Shown here piece after piece: positions 22,001-31,579 of a DNA stretch of 58,530 bases. Location: assembly GCF_030813435.1 (NCBI RefSeq), contig NZ_JAUSUG010000030.1:1-58530 (forward strand). Direction: 5' to 3'. How positions within the stretch are numbered: the stretch's first letter is position 1; every line of letters begins with the position of its first letter. Under the pieces are notes generated by a model. It did not search any database. It was given only the letters and a program-made list of their open reading frames with translations, and was not told the origin of the DNA. This DNA is from Evansella vedderi (GTDB lineage: Bacteria; Bacillota; Bacilli; Bacillales; Salisediminibacteriaceae). A program made the position numbers and the translations under genes.

Positions 22001-22849
22001 ATGAAGCAATCATTTACTAGATTTTTTGGATTAAATGAAAAGAATCAAGAAAATGAAGAAAATGAAATAATTAGTGGAGATGAAAAGGTTCATCAAATAC
22101 CTGTAGATGATATAAAACCTAACCGTTATCAACCAAGAACGGTTTTTCAAGATGAGCGAATTGATGAACTGGCACAAACGATCAAAACCCACGGTATCAT
22201 TCAACCTATTGTTGTAAGAGTTAGGGATGATCAGTTTGAAATTATAGCTGGGGAACGACGTTGGCGTGCCGTGAAAAAGCTTGGATGGGAAACAATCCCT
22301 GCTGTTATCAAGGAATTTAATGATTCTCAAACAGCATCTGTTGCCCTTATTGAAAACCTTCAAAGAGAAGGACTTACTGCCATTGAAGAGGCAGTAGCCT
22401 ATGCTAAGCTATTAGAAATCCATAATTTAACTCAAGAAAGTTTAGCGCAAAGGTTAGGTAAAGGTCAGTCTACTATAGCTAATAAACTACGTTTACTTCA
22501 TTTACCTGATTCTGTTCAAGAAGCTTTGCTAAACCGCCAAATTTCAGAACGACATGCACGGGCTTTAATAGGTTTAAAAGAAGTAGAACAACAAGAAAAG
22601 GTACTTGAACGTATTTTGAATGATGACCTTAATGTAAAACAAACGGAAGAAATTGTGAAAAGGTTAAAAGAAGGAACTCCTCAAAAGAAAAGAAAACCAA
22701 TTCGTAAGGGAGTTTCAAGGGATATGCGCCTTGCAATGAATACAATTAGAAAATCTGTTGATATGGTAGTGCAAACAGGCTTGAATGTAGATACTTCTGA
22801 GGAAGAACATGAGGATTATTATCAGTTTACTATCAAGATACCTAAATAA
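22001..22849 (+). CDS. noc: Nucleoid occlusion protein Noc
   Basis: This ParB-family CTPase-type protein binds dispersed Noc sites and blocks FtsZ assembly over the nucleoid. The N-terminus [14 protein letters not shown] is the amphipathic membrane-targeting helix typical of Noc and absent from Spo0J. The ParB motif GERRWRA lies at 84-90, and the helix-turn-helix contains [20 protein letters not shown]. The length is 282 residues. Order (rsmG-noc-soj-spo0J) and the N-terminal helix separate it from the spo0J paralogue. AAGGTGGTG precedes the ATG. Confidence 0.96.
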   Translation: MKQSFTRFFGLNEKNQENEENEIISGDEKVHQIPVDDIKPNRYQPRTVFQDERIDELAQTIKTHGIIQPIVVRVRDDQFEIIAGERRWRAVKKLGWETIPAVIKEFNDSQTASVALIENLQREGLTAIEEAVAYAKLLEIHNLTQESLAQRLGKGQSTIANKLRLLHLPDSVQEALLNRQISERHARALIGLKEVEQQEKVLERILNDDLNVKQTEEIVKRLKEGTPQKKRKPIRKGVSRDMRLAMNTIRKSVDMVVQTGLNVDTSEEEHEDYYQFTIKIPK

Positions 22850-22867
22850 AAAATAAATATATCTCAT

Positions 22868-22907
22868 AACACCACATTCTCATCAGTCGGAATGGGGTGT
22901 TTTTTTC
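22868..22907 (+). terminator. Intrinsic terminator after noc
   Basis: AACACCACATTC pairs with GAATGGGGTGTT (one mismatch) and is followed by seven Ts. Confidence 0.82.
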
Positions 22908-23092
22908 AGGGTGTAGAAAATTTAGGATTTTTGACGAAAAAAATTATTATTTTTTATTTTTTATGTTTCAATTCAATTCAAAATTACCATTTCATGATAA
23001 AATAAAAAACAGTCAGTTATTCAAATAGAATCTTAATAGGATTTATTTTAGTGATACAGTAAATAATTTAGTAGAGTCAGGTAGGTGACAAG

Positions 23093-23854
23093 ATGGGAAA
23101 AGTTATAGCCATTGCAAATCAGAAGGGTGGTGTTGGGAAGACGACAACTGCCGTTAATTTAAGTGCGTGCCTTGCTTATATCGGGCAAAAAACATTGTTA
23201 ATTGATATAGATCCCCAAGGAAATACCACCAGTGGTGTTGGTATTGATAAAGGAGATGTAGATCAATGTATATATACCGTTCTTGTAGAAGATAAAAAAG
23301 CGAAGGATGTTATTATTCCAACAGGAGTGGAGAATTTAGATATTCTTCCATCTACCATTCAATTGGCAGGGGCTGAAATAGAACTAGTACCGACTATATC
23401 TCGAGAAGTCCGTTTAAAACGTGCTATTGAACAAATAAAGGAAGAGTATGATTTCATTATAATTGATTGTCCTCCATCATTGGGACTGCTGACAATTAAC
23501 TCCTTAACCGCTTCTGATTCTGTGCTGATACCAGTGCAGTGTGAATATTACGCATTAGAGGGTCTCAGTCAATTACTTAATACAGTTAGACTAGTGCAAA
23601 AACACCTCAATCACGATTTAGAAATTGAGGGTGTACTCCTGACTATGTTAGATGCAAGAACAAATTTAGGTATTCAAGTAATAGAAGAAGTGAAAAAATA
23701 TTTCAGGGAAAAAGTATTTCAAACGATTATTCCTAGGAATGTACGCCTTGGTGAAGCGCCTAGTCACGGTGAGCCTATCATTACATACGACCCGAAATCA
23801 CGAGGGGCAGAAGTGTACATTGATTTAGCGAAGGAAGTGATGACTCATGGCTAG
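23093..23854 (+). CDS. soj: Chromosome partitioning ATPase Soj (ParA)
   Basis: This 253-residue deviant-Walker ParA ATPase has the signature KGGVGKTT at 11-18, with the second lysine at 16. Walker B is FIIIDCPPSLG. Soj works with Spo0J at parS and regulates DnaA activity in B. subtilis. Its last 8 bases overlap spo0J, so the pair is translationally coupled. Confidence 0.96.
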   Translation: MGKVIAIANQKGGVGKTTTAVNLSACLAYIGQKTLLIDIDPQGNTTSGVGIDKGDVDQCIYTVLVEDKKAKDVIIPTGVENLDILPSTIQLAGAEIELVPTISREVRLKRAIEQIKEEYDFIIIDCPPSLGLLTINSLTASDSVLIPVQCEYYALEGLSQLLNTVRLVQKHLNHDLEIEGVLLTMLDARTNLGIQVIEEVKKYFREKVFQTIIPRNVRLGEAPSHGEPIITYDPKSRGAEVYIDLAKEVMTHG

Positions 23855-24695
23855 AGGATTAGGGAAAGGTATTAATGCTTTTTTTCCAGATGCCGTAGAT
23901 GAAAAGAAAGAAAAGGTTGAAGAAATATCCACTTCAGAACTAAGACCTAACCCTTATCAACCGAGAAAGGTTTTTGAACCTGAAGCAATTGAGGAATTAA
24001 AGACATCCATTGAACAGCATGGTATCCTTCAGCCAATTATCGTGAGAAAAAGTATTAAAGGCTATGAAATCGTTGTGGGGGAAAGACGATTTCGTGCAGC
24101 TAAAGAAGCTGGGTTAAAATCTATACCAGCGGTGGTTAGAGATTTAACAGAAGATCAAATGATGGAAATCGCCCTCATTGAGAATCTTCAAAGGGAAGAT
24201 TTAAATCCATTAGAAGAGGCAAAAGCTTACCAAAAATTAATGGAGCACCTCCAAGTAACGCAAGAAGAGCTCTCTAAAAAATTAGGGAAAAGCAGACCTC
24301 ACATCGCTAATCATGTAAGGCTATTACAACTTCCGCAATTGGCTCAGGAATTTATTTCTGAAGGAAAGCTATCTATGGGACATGGACGAGCTTTGTTAGG
24401 ATTAAAAAGGAAAGAAAAATTAACAGCAGTTATTCAAAAAGTAATGAACGAAAAACTCAGTGTCCGTCAACTAGAAGAGCTAATTCAAAATTTAAATAAA
24501 AATGTTTCACGTGAAACAATTTCAAAAAAACCACAATCTCCTTTTATTAGAGAAAAAGAATCTCTCCTAAAAGAATACTTCGGCACAAATGTTCACATTA
24601 AGAAAGGGAAGAAAAAAGGGAAAATAGAAATAGAATTCTTTTCTGATGATGATTTAAATAGGATCCTTCACTTAATCAATGAGGAAGAGGAGTAG
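23847..24695 (+). CDS. spo0J: Chromosome partitioning protein ParB/Spo0J
   Basis: This 282-residue ParB CTPase nucleates on parS and spreads to load SMC condensin. The N-terminal motif LGKGINAFF (Soj-contacting region), PNPYQPRKVF, the CTP-binding GERRFRA (about 78-84) and the helix-turn-helix around LSKKLGKSRPHIANH are all present. A parS site lies within the coding sequence (24503-24518). It differs from Noc by lacking the amphipathic N-terminal helix. Confidence 0.96.
   Translation: MARGLGKGINAFFPDAVDEKKEKVEEISTSELRPNPYQPRKVFEPEAIEELKTSIEQHGILQPIIVRKSIKGYEIVVGERRFRAAKEAGLKSIPAVVRDLTEDQMMEIALIENLQREDLNPLEEAKAYQKLMEHLQVTQEELSKKLGKSRPHIANHVRLLQLPQLAQEFISEGKLSMGHGRALLGLKRKEKLTAVIQKVMNEKLSVRQLEELIQNLNKNVSRETISKKPQSPFIREKESLLKEYFGTNVHIKKGKKKGKIEIEFFSDDDLNRILHLINEEEE
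24503..24518. promoter_or_regulatory. parS: parS site inside spo0J
   Basis: A perfect TGTTTCACGTGAAACA, encoding NVSRET in the linker of Spo0J. An intragenic parS in spo0J is also known in B. subtilis. Confidence 0.95.
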
Positions 24696-24699
24696 TTAA

Positions 24700-24728
24700 G
24701 GCCACTTTTATAAGTGGTCACTTTTTTA
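24700..24728 (+). terminator. Intrinsic terminator after spo0J
   Basis: GGCCACTT and AAGTGGTC (one G-U pair) form a hairpin followed closely by a T-run. Confidence 0.75.
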
Positions 24729-24751
24729 TCTGAGACTATTTCCTAAAAGTT

Positions 24752-24893
24752 TGCTCTTGCGATGACTCATCGTAAGAAGAGCATTTGTTGTTTTTATGAT
24801 GATATAAGTTGGCTTGGATATACTACTTCGTATGTTCGTCGCTAGGGGCGCCGCCTTTCGCTTCTCCAAATTTTAAAAAAACAACAAGTTTAC
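24752..24893. repeat. Decayed family A/B repeat
   Basis: It starts with a worn family A motif (GCTCTTGCGATGACTCATCG). It ends with GCCGCCTTTCGCTTCTCCAA followed by an A-run and ACAACAAGTTTAC, an ending shared with 27130-27180. It has no coding potential. Confidence 0.45.
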
Positions 24894-24953
24894 GAAAACA
24901 GCTTTATCTAAAGATGAAAGTGTGAATAAACCTTTAACAATGGGGGGAGTGTA

Positions 24954-26108
24954 ATGATTTATTTAGATCAAGCCGCTTCTAGTTTTCCAAAGCCTACATT
25001 AGTGATGGATAGTTTGGTTAAGGCTGTTCGGGAATTTGGAGCTAACCCAGGTCGAAGTGGCCACAAGCTAGCGAGACGTGCAGCATTAGCAATAGAAGAA
25101 ACTAGGGTGGAGCTTGCTGATTTATTCCAAGCTGAAAATCATAACAGAGTTATTTTTACCCAAAATGCAACTACTGCAATTAATCAGGGTATTAATGGTT
25201 TAGGTTTAAGGAAAGGGGATCATGCTATAACTACTACATTAGAGCACAACTCGATTCGTCGGCCGTTAGAAAGGTTAGTGAAAGAAAAGGGGATTTCCCT
25301 TACTTATCTATCTCCTAATAAAGACGGTGAAATTACGATTGATCAACTTCAGGGAGTGTTGAAGGATCAAACGAAATTAGTGGCAGTAACTCATGGATCC
25401 AACGTAACTGGAGAACTACTCCCCATAAAGGAATGGGGGGAAGTTTTATCTACTCATCATGCAAAATTTTTAGTAGATGCCTCTCAAACTGCCGGTTCCA
25501 TTCCTATTAGTATGAAGGATTTTAATATAGATTTGCTGGCGTTTCCCGGACACAAAGGGTTATTAGGTCCGCAAGGTGTAGGAGTTTTGATAGCGTCAAC
25601 TAATGTTCAATTAACACCTCTGACAGTTGGAGGGACTGGGTTCCATTCTGAAAGCCCAGAACAACCATTAGACTGGCCGTTTTATTTGGAAAGTGGCACT
25701 TTAAATACTCCTGGAATTTCTGGTCTATTAGAAGGGATACGCGAAATTAAGCGTATGGATTTAGGCGAAATCTATGATCATGAAAGGAAATTAGTCGAAA
25801 GGTGTATAGAAGAGTTTAGTTCCATTAATGGGCTAGAATGGTTTGCACCAAAATTAGGAGAGAAAAGATTAGGAGTAATCTCCTTTCGAATCATTGGGAT
25901 TGACGTACATGAAATGGCGGCAATATTAGATGAGCATTATGATATTGCCGTTCGCGCTGGTTTACATTGCGCCCCCCTTATGCATCAATATTTAAATACA
26001 ATCGACACAGGATTAATTAGAGCTAGTTTTGGAATTTATAATACCTTAGATGATGTAGATCATTTTATCACGGCAGTAAAAGAGATAAGAGAAGGTTTAC
26101 TTAGTTAG
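24954..26108 (+). CDS. Cysteine desulfurase family protein (class V aminotransferase)
   Basis: This 384-residue fold-type I PLP enzyme belongs to the NifS/SufS-like group. The N-terminus MIYLDQAASSFPKP contains the typical LD.AA.S.PKP motif. The PLP lysine is in FPGHKGLLG near residue 201. A cysteine sits in RAGLHCAPL near residue 339, the position of the persulfide cysteine in cysteine desulfurases. It is not next to suf or isc scaffold genes, so the sulfur acceptor is unknown. A GGGGGG tract lies 7 nt upstream of the ATG. It is followed after 13 bp by a DUF554 gene, probably co-transcribed. Confidence 0.88.
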   Translation: MIYLDQAASSFPKPTLVMDSLVKAVREFGANPGRSGHKLARRAALAIEETRVELADLFQAENHNRVIFTQNATTAINQGINGLGLRKGDHAITTTLEHNSIRRPLERLVKEKGISLTYLSPNKDGEITIDQLQGVLKDQTKLVAVTHGSNVTGELLPIKEWGEVLSTHHAKFLVDASQTAGSIPISMKDFNIDLLAFPGHKGLLGPQGVGVLIASTNVQLTPLTVGGTGFHSESPEQPLDWPFYLESGTLNTPGISGLLEGIREIKRMDLGEIYDHERKLVERCIEEFSSINGLEWFAPKLGEKRLGVISFRIIGIDVHEMAAILDEHYDIAVRAGLHCAPLMHQYLNTIDTGLIRASFGIYNTLDDVDHFITAVKEIREGLLS

Positions 26109-26121
26109 GAGAGAAAGCAGT

Positions 26122-26829
26122 ATGGTTTTACTAGGTACGATAGTAAATGGCCTAGCAATAATTATTGGTGCTTGGCTAGGAATGAGTTTGAAACGTTTCC
26201 CAGATGACATGAAAGAGACGGTTATGAAGGCAATAGGTTTAGCTGTACTTGTATTGGGTTTTTCCATGGCACTCAAGGGAGAGAATATATTAATTGTCAT
26301 CTTTAGCTTAGCAATAGGTGGTGTTTTAGGGGAACGATGGAATATAGAAGGAAAATTAAATGAATTAGGAAAATGGATAGAAAGAAGGATGAAACAAAGG
26401 ACAGAAGGTAAAATAGCGGAAGGATTTGTTGCAGCTACTCTTTTGTATGTTGTAGGAGCAATGGCAATTATCGGGGCATTAGACAGTGGTCTCCGACTTG
26501 ATCATTCCGTATTATATACAAAATCTGTTCTAGATGGATTTTCAGCAATTGTATTTGCTGCTACAATGGGGGTTGGGGTAATGTTTTCCGCTATTCCGGT
26601 TGTCCTGTATCAAGGGGCTCTAGCAATAGGAGCGACATTTATAGTCAATTTTGTACCTCAACAATATTTAGATTCCTTTATTAACGAAATTACAGCAGTT
26701 GGTGGAGTGATGATTATTGGAATTGGTTTAAATCTATTAGGTGTTCCAAGAGTAAGGATAGCTAATCTATTACCTGCTATTATCATTTGCTGCATACTCG
26801 TAATAATTATTCATGATCTACCACTTTAA
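26122..26829 (+). CDS. DUF554 family membrane protein (YdfK/YqgA-like)
   Basis: This 235-residue integral membrane protein has about six or seven hydrophobic segments and glycine-rich stretches (IVNGLAIIIGAWLG, ALDSGL, GVGVMFSA). The pattern is that of the DUF554 family. Its function is unknown; a transport role is only a guess. It follows the aminotransferase gene closely and ends at a clear terminator. Confidence 0.85.
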   Translation: MVLLGTIVNGLAIIIGAWLGMSLKRFPDDMKETVMKAIGLAVLVLGFSMALKGENILIVIFSLAIGGVLGERWNIEGKLNELGKWIERRMKQRTEGKIAEGFVAATLLYVVGAMAIIGALDSGLRLDHSVLYTKSVLDGFSAIVFAATMGVGVMFSAIPVVLYQGALAIGATFIVNFVPQQYLDSFINEITAVGGVMIIGIGLNLLGVPRVRIANLLPAIIICCILVIIIHDLPL

Positions 26830-26858
26830 AAAATAATAGAGGAAATCTATTAAATATA

Positions 26859-26908
26859 AAAAGGTAAAGTCAAAAGGTAGTAGAATACCAAGGACTTTAC
26901 CTTTTTTT
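26859..26908 (+). terminator. Intrinsic terminator after the DUF554 gene
   Basis: AAAAAGGTAAAGTC and GACTTTACCTTTTT form a stem with a 21-nt loop, followed by T7; the T/A arms make it potentially bidirectional. Confidence 0.82.
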
Positions 26909-26930
26909 ATTTGTCTCTTTTCACATAAAT

Positions 26931-27175
26931 TGTTCCTGCGAATACTCGTCGCAAACTATTCGATGAAGCATTTCAGGCACCGCTTGTGGGCAATGGCGTA
27001 ATGTCACCGTCCTAGTTCCGCGGCCAACGCTTCAGACTCCTCGGGAAAAACTCTGTCTCTTTCTCTACTAGCTTCACTTTGGATCTACATCCGTCGAGAC
27101 AACTCGTATTTAACCTATAAGTAATACTCATGCGCCACTCCGTTTCTCCAAGCTTTTAAAAAAAGCAACAAAGTT
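26931..27175. repeat. Family B repeat with family A remnant
   Basis: It begins with a family A remnant in minus orientation (26931-26952). The family B core is at 26997-27033 (CGTAATGTCACCGTCCTAG, TTCCGCGGCCAAC), and it ends CACTCCGTTTCTCCAAGC plus an A-run. It fills the gap between the DUF554 gene and yyaC and has no gene. Confidence 0.55.
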
Positions 27176-27235
27176 TACAAAAACAGCTTTTTGTTTTATA
27201 CCTTTGTTCTGTTAAAACATTAACCAAACTGAATG

Positions 27236-27859
27236 TTAATCTAGCAAAGATTCTTTGTTTAAAGCAGACCTTAACCATCCTGGATTGGTTTCATACCACC
27301 GTGCAGAACGGGAAATCGCTCTGGATATAATGTCTGCCATTTCCATGACGATAGATAAGCGGGTATTTTGCAAAACCATCATTTCCATAAAACCATTTAC
27401 ATTTACGATTCCTGTAATATGTATATTTCCTACAGATGGAAGTTGCTTTTTAACAGCTGTACCAGGACGTACAGGACCTTCGGCAACGGTCATATACCCA
27501 ACACTTGATGCTCTACCTAAACAAGCATCTATTCCAATAATGAAGGGATTATCATAGTTTGATTGAATCATAGCTATTGTTTCCTCTAAATTTTTTGCAT
27601 GTACAGGCTCGTGAAGGGTTCCAAAAACAGAAAATTGGTTAAATCCACGTTCTAACAACTTTGAACCTACCAGTGGACCTAAACTATCTCCTGTTGATCT
27701 ATCCGTTCCAATACAAACAATGACAATAGGTTGCTCCCTGTTATTAGGTAATAGAGAATATATTTGTTTTGCCATATCGCTGATCACAATGGGGTGTTTC
27801 ATATGAACACGAAATGAGTTATTTTTCTTTTGTGGAAAAAGTTGTCCAGAATCCATCAT
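27236..27859 (-). CDS. yyaC: Spore protein YyaC
   Basis: This 207-residue protein matches the YyaC family, related in fold to the germination protease GPR: IVCIGTDRSTGDSLGPLVG near the N-terminus, FIIGIDACLG, and GNIHITGIVNVNGFMEMMVLQNTRL. It is expressed during sporulation in B. subtilis; its biochemical role is not defined. I start it at the ATG at 27859, with GAGG just upstream. A longer open frame to 28090 would overlap the divergent membrane protein gene and add 77 unconserved residues. It is the only minus-strand gene between oriC and 52 kb. Confidence 0.92.
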   Translation of the reverse strand: MMDSGQLFPQKKNNSFRVHMKHPIVISDMAKQIYSLLPNNREQPIVIVCIGTDRSTGDSLGPLVGSKLLERGFNQFSVFGTLHEPVHAKNLEETIAMIQSNYDNPFIIGIDACLGRASSVGYMTVAEGPVRPGTAVKKQLPSVGNIHITGIVNVNGFMEMMVLQNTRLSIVMEMADIISRAISRSARWYETNPGWLRSALNKESLLD

Positions 27860-27947
27860 ACAAACCTCATTTCTAAAATAATAGTAACAGTATACGGATA
27901 CTTTAAAGAATCTATACATCAAATACGGAAAAAAAGAGGGGAAAAAT

Positions 27948-28979
27948 ATGTGGCTATCAGGGTTGAAGTGGATGTTTTTAATTATAGGGACAATGATTGG
28001 TGCAGGGTATGCTTCAGGAAGGGAGTTATGGGAATTTTTCGGGAATGAAAGTACATTTGCTATCTTCCTTTTTGCAATCTTATTTTTCATTTGTACCTAT
28101 GTGATTATGAAAATAAGTTATGAAAAAAAATCAGAAAGCTATATTCCTGTATTAAGGGAATTAATGGGGAATAGACTTACCAAGTTATACGATGGAATGA
28201 TTATCTTATATTTATTTTCCACGACAGTGATTATGATTGCTGGGGGAGGGGCAACCTTACAAGCCGTACATATTCCTTATTGGTACGGAGTCATTATTAT
28301 TAGCAGCTTGCTCGTTCTATTGTTTGTCTGGGGAATTAATGGGATGACTTCCATGAATGCCATGATTATTCCTGTACTCATCACTTTCCTAGTAGGGACA
28401 TTATTTGTTTTTCAATGGACAAGTGGTTTCTCCATTCAATTGGATTTTGGAAAGCAGCATAATTGGCCTTCCGCTTTCACATTTACCGCTTTAAATATAT
28501 TACCTTTAGTAGCTGTATTATCGGCTATCGGTAATAAAATTCAACATAAAGGTGAAATGTTTATAGCCAGTTTAGGAAGTGCTATAATATTAGGGTTTAT
28601 TTCTTTACTTTATAATGAGTCATTGTTAAAGGTAGCCCATGATGTCATGCTGTATGAAATACCTTTGTTTGCCATTTTAAAAAACTATCCGTATTTCATG
28701 GTACTAGTCATGTCCGGATTGCTTTGGGCTGCCATTTATACAACAGCTGCCTCCGGCATTCTGGGATTATGTACAAGAGTTTATCAATATATAAAACTTC
28801 CATTCTGGTTATTAGCAATGTGCTTGCTACTATTGATGATTCCCTTAACAACGATAGGTTTCTCTAAGTTAATATCTATTTTGTATCCTTTGTACGGTGT
28901 TTTGAATTTATATATACTGGCATCTATCCTTCTCTATCCAATTGCGCACCGATTTGATGGACAATCACTACCTAAGTAG
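27948..28979 (+). CDS. YkvI-like multispanning membrane protein
   Basis: This 343-residue protein has about ten predicted membrane helices. The N-terminal GTMIGAGYASGRELWEFFG motif is characteristic of the YkvI family within the APC/LeuT-fold transporters. Substrate unknown. GAGGGG lies upstream of the ATG. It is divergent from yyaC with an 88-bp shared spacer. Genome position next to yyaC might suggest a sporulation link, but nothing in the protein shows it. Confidence 0.85.
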   Translation: MWLSGLKWMFLIIGTMIGAGYASGRELWEFFGNESTFAIFLFAILFFICTYVIMKISYEKKSESYIPVLRELMGNRLTKLYDGMIILYLFSTTVIMIAGGGATLQAVHIPYWYGVIIISSLLVLLFVWGINGMTSMNAMIIPVLITFLVGTLFVFQWTSGFSIQLDFGKQHNWPSAFTFTALNILPLVAVLSAIGNKIQHKGEMFIASLGSAIILGFISLLYNESLLKVAHDVMLYEIPLFAILKNYPYFMVLVMSGLLWAAIYTTAASGILGLCTRVYQYIKLPFWLLAMCLLLLMIPLTTIGFSKLISILYPLYGVLNLYILASILLYPIAHRFDGQSLPK

Positions 28980-29053
28980 TTTAAACGTAGCATAAAACGA
29001 ACAAAATGTAGTATAATTTCATTTATATGTTAGGTAGGTTAGGAGTGACTTTT

Positions 29054-29248
29054 ATGGGAGAACAAGTTTTTCAATTACATGATATTGTAGAAATGAAAAA
29101 GGCTCATCCTTGTGGTGAAAATCGCTGGGAAATTATTCGTATGGGTATGGATATTCGTATTAAGTGCTGCGGCTGTAACCATAGTGTTATGCTCCCTCGA
29201 AAGGAATTCACTAAGAAAATAAAAAAGGTTATTGTGAGTCATGAATAG
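29054..29248 (+). CDS. yyzM: DUF951 protein YyzM
   Basis: This 64-residue protein has the DUF951 signature: VEMKKAHPCGENRWEIIRMGMDIRIKC, then CGCNHSVMLPR. Three cysteines (HPCG, KCCGC) and the small beta-rich shape suggest a nucleic-acid or metal-binding domain, but function is unknown. I start it at the ATG at 29054 with AGGAGTG upstream, not the ATG at 29027. Its end overlaps the next gene by 8 nt, so the two are coupled. Confidence 0.9.
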   Translation: MGEQVFQLHDIVEMKKAHPCGENRWEIIRMGMDIRIKCCGCNHSVMLPRKEFTKKIKKVIVSHE

Positions 29249-31259
29249 AAACATCGTTCAGAAGAATGTATCTGCATGTCCATTAAATTGCTGGGATGCA
29301 TGCAGTTTTCATGTTACTGTAACAAACGGGAAGATAATAAAGGTTGAAGGTAATAAAGAGCATCCCGTTACAGATGGGAAAATTTGTGGAAGAGGGAGAA
29401 TGCTCGCTGAAAAGACAGCTGATCCGAATCGTATAACAAGACCAATGAAAAAAACAACAAAAGGAAAATGGGAATCGATAAGTTGGGATAAAGCTCTTAT
29501 GGAGATTTCAACGAAGTTAAGGGAAGTAAAAAGAGAGTACGGACCCACTTCTGTATTGCATAGTCATGACTACTCAAGTAATGGCTTGTTAAAGTCTGTA
29601 GACGAACGCTTTTTTCGTGCCTTCGGTGGTTGGACAAAGGTAGAGGGTAGTCTCTGTTGGGGTGCTGGAATTGAAGCGCAAATAAGGGATTTTGGTAATA
29701 GTGCGGCTCATGCTCCAGAGGATGTACTATCCAGCCGCCATGTTGTTATTTGGGGGAGAAATGTCTCCCGAACAAATATGCATTTGTTTCGTTATTTAAA
29801 AGAAGCGAGAAAGAAGGGTATTTCAATAACAGTAATTGACCCTATGAAAAATCAGACTGCAAAACTAGCAGATAATTATATATCTATTCAACCGGGATCG
29901 GACGGACTATTAGCAGCGGGGGTAATAAAAGTAATCCTTGCAAACCACTGGGAAGATTCTTATTTTCTTGACAACCACACATATGGCTTTGAAACATTGA
30001 AAAAGACATTAGACTCTATTTCACTTGAAGAAGTAGTTTTGAAGACTGGTGTAACTCACAAGACGTTAGAGTTGTTAGCTGAACAATATTCAAATGGACC
30101 CACCTCCACATTTTTAGGATTAGGTATGCAACGTTATCAAAACGGTGGGAATACCATTCGGATTATTGATGCACTTGGTGCTGTGTCTGGAAACATTGGG
30201 AAGGCTGGAGGAGGGGTAAATTATGGGCATCTTCCAGTAGGTCAGTCTTTTGATGTAGATGTCCTTGCATTAAGGGAAAAAGAAGCGGATATTCGTACAT
30301 TTACTAGAATGAATCAAGCTGAAAAGACCTTAGAGGTAGCAGATCCTCCAATAAAATTTATTTTTGTAAGTAGAGGAAATCCAGTTACTCAGCTGCCAAA
30401 TTCAAATCTTACAATAAAAGCCTTTAATAAGGCTGAAACAGTAGTGGTAATAGATCAATATTTTACAGATACGGCTGAACTCGCAGATTATGTACTTCCA
30501 TCCACAACAGTCTTTGAGGAAGAGGATATATACTATGCCTCTATGTATCATAGCTACGTTAATTATGGTCCAAAGCTTGTTAACCCTCCTGGCGAAGCGA
30601 AGTCAGATCTTTGGATCTGGACAGAATTAGCAAAACAATTAGACTTTGGTAGGTACTTCGATTACACCATTGATGAGTGGTTGGAAATGGGTACAAAATC
30701 TTTACGAGAAAAAGGTTGGTCTTTGGAAGAGTGTAAAAGGAAAGGATATTTAAAGCTTCCAATAGAGGATATTCCTTGGAACAATTATCAATTTCAAACA
30801 CCATCAGGGAAGTATGAGTTCTATTCTCTGAAAGCAAAAGGGGAAGGAGATGTCCCTCAAATTCAACTTATTCCTCCATTGGAAGGGGAAGAAAGAACCC
30901 CAGGAATTAAAGGGAAATTTCCATATAGACTTTTGTCCCTTCACCCGCTAAGATCAAACCATTCTCAGCATTATCCCATTGTAGCAGCAGGCGACACAAA
31001 TGTAGTTGATGTTTCCGAGGAAATTGCGAGTGACCTTAACTTAGATGATGGTGACTATGTAGTTGTGAAAAATGATCGGGGCCAGATAAAGGCAGTTGTC
31101 CGTATAGAACAAGGACTACAAAAGGACACAATTAATATAGATGAAGGAAGATGGAATAGATTTGGTGGCAGCGTCAATATATTAACCCCTTCTGGGGAGT
31201 CGGATATGGGTAAGGGAAGTATCCTTTACGATTGTTTAGTTACGATAGAAAAAATTTAA
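29241..31259 (+). CDS. yyaE: Molybdopterin-dependent oxidoreductase YyaE
   Basis: This 672-residue bis-MGD molybdenum enzyme of the DMSO reductase superfamily is close in size to B. subtilis YyaE. An N-terminal [4Fe-4S] motif has cysteines at 13, 17, 21 and 49. SLCWGAG with C139 is the likely molybdenum ligand region. Also visible are a nucleotide-binding VIWGRNVSRTN segment and a C-terminal molydopterin-binding domain (about 555-672). No signal peptide is present, so it should be cytoplasmic. Substrate and electron partner are unknown. It overlaps yyzM by 8 nt. Confidence 0.9.
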   Translation: MNRNIVQKNVSACPLNCWDACSFHVTVTNGKIIKVEGNKEHPVTDGKICGRGRMLAEKTADPNRITRPMKKTTKGKWESISWDKALMEISTKLREVKREYGPTSVLHSHDYSSNGLLKSVDERFFRAFGGWTKVEGSLCWGAGIEAQIRDFGNSAAHAPEDVLSSRHVVIWGRNVSRTNMHLFRYLKEARKKGISITVIDPMKNQTAKLADNYISIQPGSDGLLAAGVIKVILANHWEDSYFLDNHTYGFETLKKTLDSISLEEVVLKTGVTHKTLELLAEQYSNGPTSTFLGLGMQRYQNGGNTIRIIDALGAVSGNIGKAGGGVNYGHLPVGQSFDVDVLALREKEADIRTFTRMNQAEKTLEVADPPIKFIFVSRGNPVTQLPNSNLTIKAFNKAETVVVIDQYFTDTAELADYVLPSTTVFEEEDIYYASMYHSYVNYGPKLVNPPGEAKSDLWIWTELAKQLDFGRYFDYTIDEWLEMGTKSLREKGWSLEECKRKGYLKLPIEDIPWNNYQFQTPSGKYEFYSLKAKGEGDVPQIQLIPPLEGEERTPGIKGKFPYRLLSLHPLRSNHSQHYPIVAAGDTNVVDVSEEIASDLNLDDGDYVVVKNDRGQIKAVVRIEQGLQKDTINIDEGRWNRFGGSVNILTPSGESDMGKGSILYDCLVTIEKI

Positions 31260-31275
31260 TACGTAATCCGAATAG

Positions 31276-31320
31276 AAGGGTGTCTCGAAAGATAAAAACT
31301 AAATTTTGAGACACCCTTTC
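31276..31320 (+). terminator. Intrinsic terminator after yyaE
   Basis: AAGGGTGTCTC pairs perfectly with GAGACACCCTT around an AT-rich loop, with TTTCC following. The rest of the spacer to ychF (31321-31579) is AT-rich, with a weak resemblance to the repeat families near 31370, and holds no gene. Confidence 0.82.
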
Positions 31321-31579
31321 CTTACTTAGAATAAACTGTTTTGCAAACTCTGTTACCTTTTTAAAAAGCATAGAGAAGCGGAAGGCGTACACCTGTAGCA
31401 GATCCACGCAATCTTTTTAGAAAACAGCCCTTGGATAAGAAAACTTGCATGCATAAATAGTGTTAAGTGGTGAATGGCTCCTTGCGCTTTTCCCATACAA
31501 TAACTATAATTGTTAAGGATGAAAAGATATTGAACGAAATTGAAATGATTATAGTTTAATTATAAAGGAGTAATTTAAC

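Noticed and set aside
27860-28090. N-terminal extension of yyaC to 284 residues
   Set aside because: It overlaps the start of the divergent membrane protein gene, and a well-placed ribosome-binding site supports the start at 27859, which gives the family length.
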